In this document: piece by piece, positions 62,236-64,000 of the stretch
Position numbering within the stretch: position 1 is the stretch's first letter
Layout: each line of letters starts with the position of its first letter
Assembly (NCBI RefSeq): GCF_002995495.1
Contig: NZ_PVZV01000003.1
Span: 248,001 to 312,000, forward strand
Length of the DNA: 64,000 nt
DNA from: Actinocorallia populi
GTDB lineage: Bacteria; Actinomycetota; Actinomycetes; Streptosporangiales; Streptosporangiaceae
Direction of reading: 5' to 3'
Position numbers and translations under genes: made by a program
Notes under the pieces: generated by a model
Seen by the model: the letters and a program-made list of their open reading frames with translations, nothing else
Told to the model about the DNA's origin: nothing
The model's database searches: none

Positions 62236-63036
62236 TCAGTTCTTGCGGGCGGCGCCGCAGTAGGCGTCGACCTCCTCGGGCACGCCCCAGGGGTTGTTCT
62301 CGGGACGCCAGTGCGCGACCGAGACCACTCCGGGCTCCAGCAGCTCCAGCCCCTCGAAGAAGAGGGCGATCTGCTCGGGGGTGCGCAGCTTGTAGTGGTA
62401 GCCACCCTCCTCGTCCCGGATCTTCTCGGCCTCGGCCGCCGCCGCGGCGTCGACGGTGTTGGTGCCGTCCTCCAGGAGCAGGTAGCTGCCGGGCGCCAGC
62501 GGCTCCAGCAGCCGCCGCAGGATGTCCCGTGCCTCCTGGTCGTCCCAGACCATGCCCAGGACGCCCAGGACGCTCAGCGCGACCGGCTTGTCGAAGTCCA
62601 GGGTCTTCGCCGCCTTCTCCAGGATCTGCTCCGGCTCGCGGGCGTCGGCGTCCAGGTAGTCGCAGACGCCCTCGGGGGAGCTGGTCAGCAGCGCCTGGGC
62701 GTGCACCAGGACCAGCGGGTCGTTGTCGACGTAGACGATGCGGGACTCGGGCGCGATGCTCTGGGCGATCTCGTGGGTGTTGCCCGCGGTGGGAAGGCCG
62801 GTGCCGACGTCCAGGAACTGGCGGATGCCCACCTCGGCCGTCAGGTGGGTGATCGCCCGCTTGAGGAAGCCGCGGGTGTGGCGGGCGACGTCCCGGGTTC
62901 CGGGGTAGGCCTGCAGGATCTGCTCGGCGAAGGCCCGGTCGGCCTCGTAGTAGTCCTTGCCGCCCAAATAGTAGTTCCAGACACGGGCCTGGTGCGGAAC
63001 GGTCGTGTCGATCTTGGGGGTCTCTGAGGGCTGCAC
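62236..63036 (-). CDS. SAM-dependent methyltransferase-like protein (DUF574 type)
   Basis: This 266-residue protein starts VPHQARVWNYYLGGKDYYEAD and has FLDVGTGLPTAGNTHEIAQ (the SAM-binding turn), RIVYVDNDPLVLVHAQAL and GMVWDDQEARDILRRLLEPL. This is the actinobacterial PF04672 family whose substrates are unknown. GTG 63036 follows AGGAG. Confidence 0.85.
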   Translation of the reverse strand: MQPSETPKIDTTVPHQARVWNYYLGGKDYYEADRAFAEQILQAYPGTRDVARHTRGFLKRAITHLTAEVGIRQFLDVGTGLPTAGNTHEIAQSIAPESRIVYVDNDPLVLVHAQALLTSSPEGVCDYLDADAREPEQILEKAAKTLDFDKPVALSVLGVLGMVWDDQEARDILRRLLEPLAPGSYLLLEDGTNTVDAAAAAEAEKIRDEEGGYHYKLRTPEQIALFFEGLELLEPGVVSVAHWRPENNPWGVPEEVDAYCGAARKN

Positions 63037-63161
63037 TGTCGCGAACTCCTGCGCAGAAGGGTCGAAGGGCGCCGGCGTCCGGATCCGGCCAATGCCCAAA
63101 TTACGCCTATTCGGCGCCGCCGGAAGGCGGTTTCGCGATCTTTCTTCCGGCGGGGCGCCGG

Positions 63162-64000
63162 TCAGCCGGCGCCGTTGTGGACCCGGTAGACGTCGTAGAC
63201 GCCGTCTATGTTGCGCACGGCCTTCAGCACGTGGCCCATGTGCTTGGGATCGCCCATCTCGAAGGTGAACCGGCTGGTCGCCACCCGGTCACGGGTGGTG
63301 GCGACCGTGGCCGACAGGATGTTGACGTGGTGGTCCGACAGGACGCGGGTGACGTCCGACAGGAGCCGGGGGCGGTCCAGCGCCTCGACGTGGATCGCGA
63401 CCAGGAACACCGAGTCCTCGCCCGGCGACCACTTCACGTCGATCAGCCGGTCGGGCTGGCTCTTGAGCTGCTCGATGTTCACGCAGTTGGTGCGGTGCAC
63501 CGAGACGCCGCTGCCGCGGGTGACGAACCCGATGATCTCGTCGCCGGGCACCGGGGTGCAGCAGCGCGACAGGCGCACCCAGACGTCGGCGCCGCCCGCC
63601 ACGACCACTCCCGGATCGCCCGCGGGACCGGCGCGGCGCGCCCGGCGGCGGGTCGACGGGATGGTCAGCTCGGCCAGGTCCTCCTCGGTGTCGTCCACGC
63701 CGCCCAGGGACTGCACCAGCTTCTGCACCACGGTCTGGGCCGAGATGTGGTTCTCGCCGACCGCGGCGTACAGGGACGCCACGTCGCCGTAGCGCAGCTC
63801 CTCGGCGAGGGAGACCAGCGACTCCCCCGACATCATGCGCTGCAGCGGGAGGTTCTGCTTGCGCATCGCGCGGGCGATCGACTCCTTGCCGGACTCGATC
63901 GCGCTGTCCCTGCGCTCCTTGGAGAACCAGTGCCGGATCTTGTTGCGGGCGCGGGCGCTCTTGACGAAGGCCAGCCAGTCACGGGACGGTCCGGCGTCGG
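63162..64000 (-). CDS. relA: (p)ppGpp synthetase/hydrolase Rel, C-terminal part
   Basis: The frame is open to the window's right edge, so this is the 3' portion only (about 278 residues). It shows [18 protein letters not shown], the helical region, the conserved [20 protein letters not shown] (ribosome-sensing Cys pair) followed by [17 protein letters not shown], and an ACT domain ([20 protein letters not shown]). The N-terminal hydrolase and synthetase domains lie beyond the window. It controls stringent response. Confidence 0.94.
   Translation of the reverse strand, partial: DAGPSRDWLAFVKSARARNKIRHWFSKERRDSAIESGKESIARAMRKQNLPLQRMMSGESLVSLAEELRYGDVASLYAAVGENHISAQTVVQKLVQSLGGVDDTEEDLAELTIPSTRRRARRAGPAGDPGVVVAGGADVWVRLSRCCTPVPGDEIIGFVTRGSGVSVHRTNCVNIEQLKSQPDRLIDVKWSPGEDSVFLVAIHVEALDRPRLLSDVTRVLSDHHVNILSATVATTRDRVATSRFTFEMGDPKHMGHVLKAVRNIDGVYDVYRVHNGAG

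Overview
The window is very GC-rich actinobacterial DNA. Gene content (the rel, PPIase, hisS, aspS, rarA, alaS, ruvX, mltG and aroE neighbourhood, a TIGR03086-type protein, an IdeR/DtxR iron box, SpdB-like DUF2637 mobile-element genes) points to a filamentous actinomycete. Streptosporangiaceae is my guess, not something the sequence proves.

The window has two halves. Positions 1 to about 29.6 kb are accessory DNA: insertion sequences and remnants, a compact biosynthetic operon, and a mobilizable element. From the tRNA-Pro gene at 29.69 kb to the right edge it is dense, ordinary core chromosome.

The most unusual part is a seven-gene minus-strand operon at 681-10859. In transcription order it encodes a 94-residue candidate RiPP precursor ending in Cys-Pro-Trp, a small LanB-type elimination protein, a LanB-type glutamylation protein, a radical SAM enzyme, a metallo-beta-lactamase-fold protein, a small QW-repeat terpene-cyclase-like protein, and a DMATS-type aromatic prenyltransferase. 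Spacing is tight: a stop codon inside the next Shine-Dalgarno, an ATGA overlap, a 12-nt gap. I see no LanC, YcaO, transporter or protease. The working idea is a dehydrated peptide whose C-terminal Trp is prenylated and perhaps then cyclised by the class-II-cyclase-like protein. I do not recognise this gene combination as a described RiPP class. IS elements abut the operon on both sides.

11.7-14.7 kb holds a decayed IS5-family element, an SMI1/KNR4 gene truncated by it, and an IS630-family element with near-perfect ends, a -1 slippery heptamer and an in-frame stop. 14.9-27.2 kb is a mobilizable-element module: an antirestriction/primase fusion apparently starting at CTG, a DUF2637 membrane protein, MOBP-like relaxase, MobC, a hairpin-rich candidate oriT, three unknown cytoplasmic proteins, two XRE regulators, a 2H phosphoesterase, a multi-span membrane protein and an ImmA/IrrE metallopeptidase. 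No integrase, coupling protein or VirB4 is visible. 27.3-29.3 kb is an IS graveyard with one intact small gene and a 3' fragment of a tRNA-Gly, a possible old attachment site.

The core half contains ppx, otsA, an SPFH/RHH/GPP34 operon behind a perfect palindrome, a MazG-like/Nudix protein, a ketosynthase, a YceI protein behind paired operators, a sulfonate ABC transporter with an SsuD-like monooxygenase, a secreted serine protease, iron-controlled heme oxygenase, a Nudix-kinase pair, a HIT-like protein, a second QW-repeat protein, aroE-mltG-ruvX-alaS, rarA, a DUF349 protein, a cyclophilin, a glyoxalase-II-like protein, hisS-aspS, a DUF574-type methyltransferase, and the 3' end of rel.
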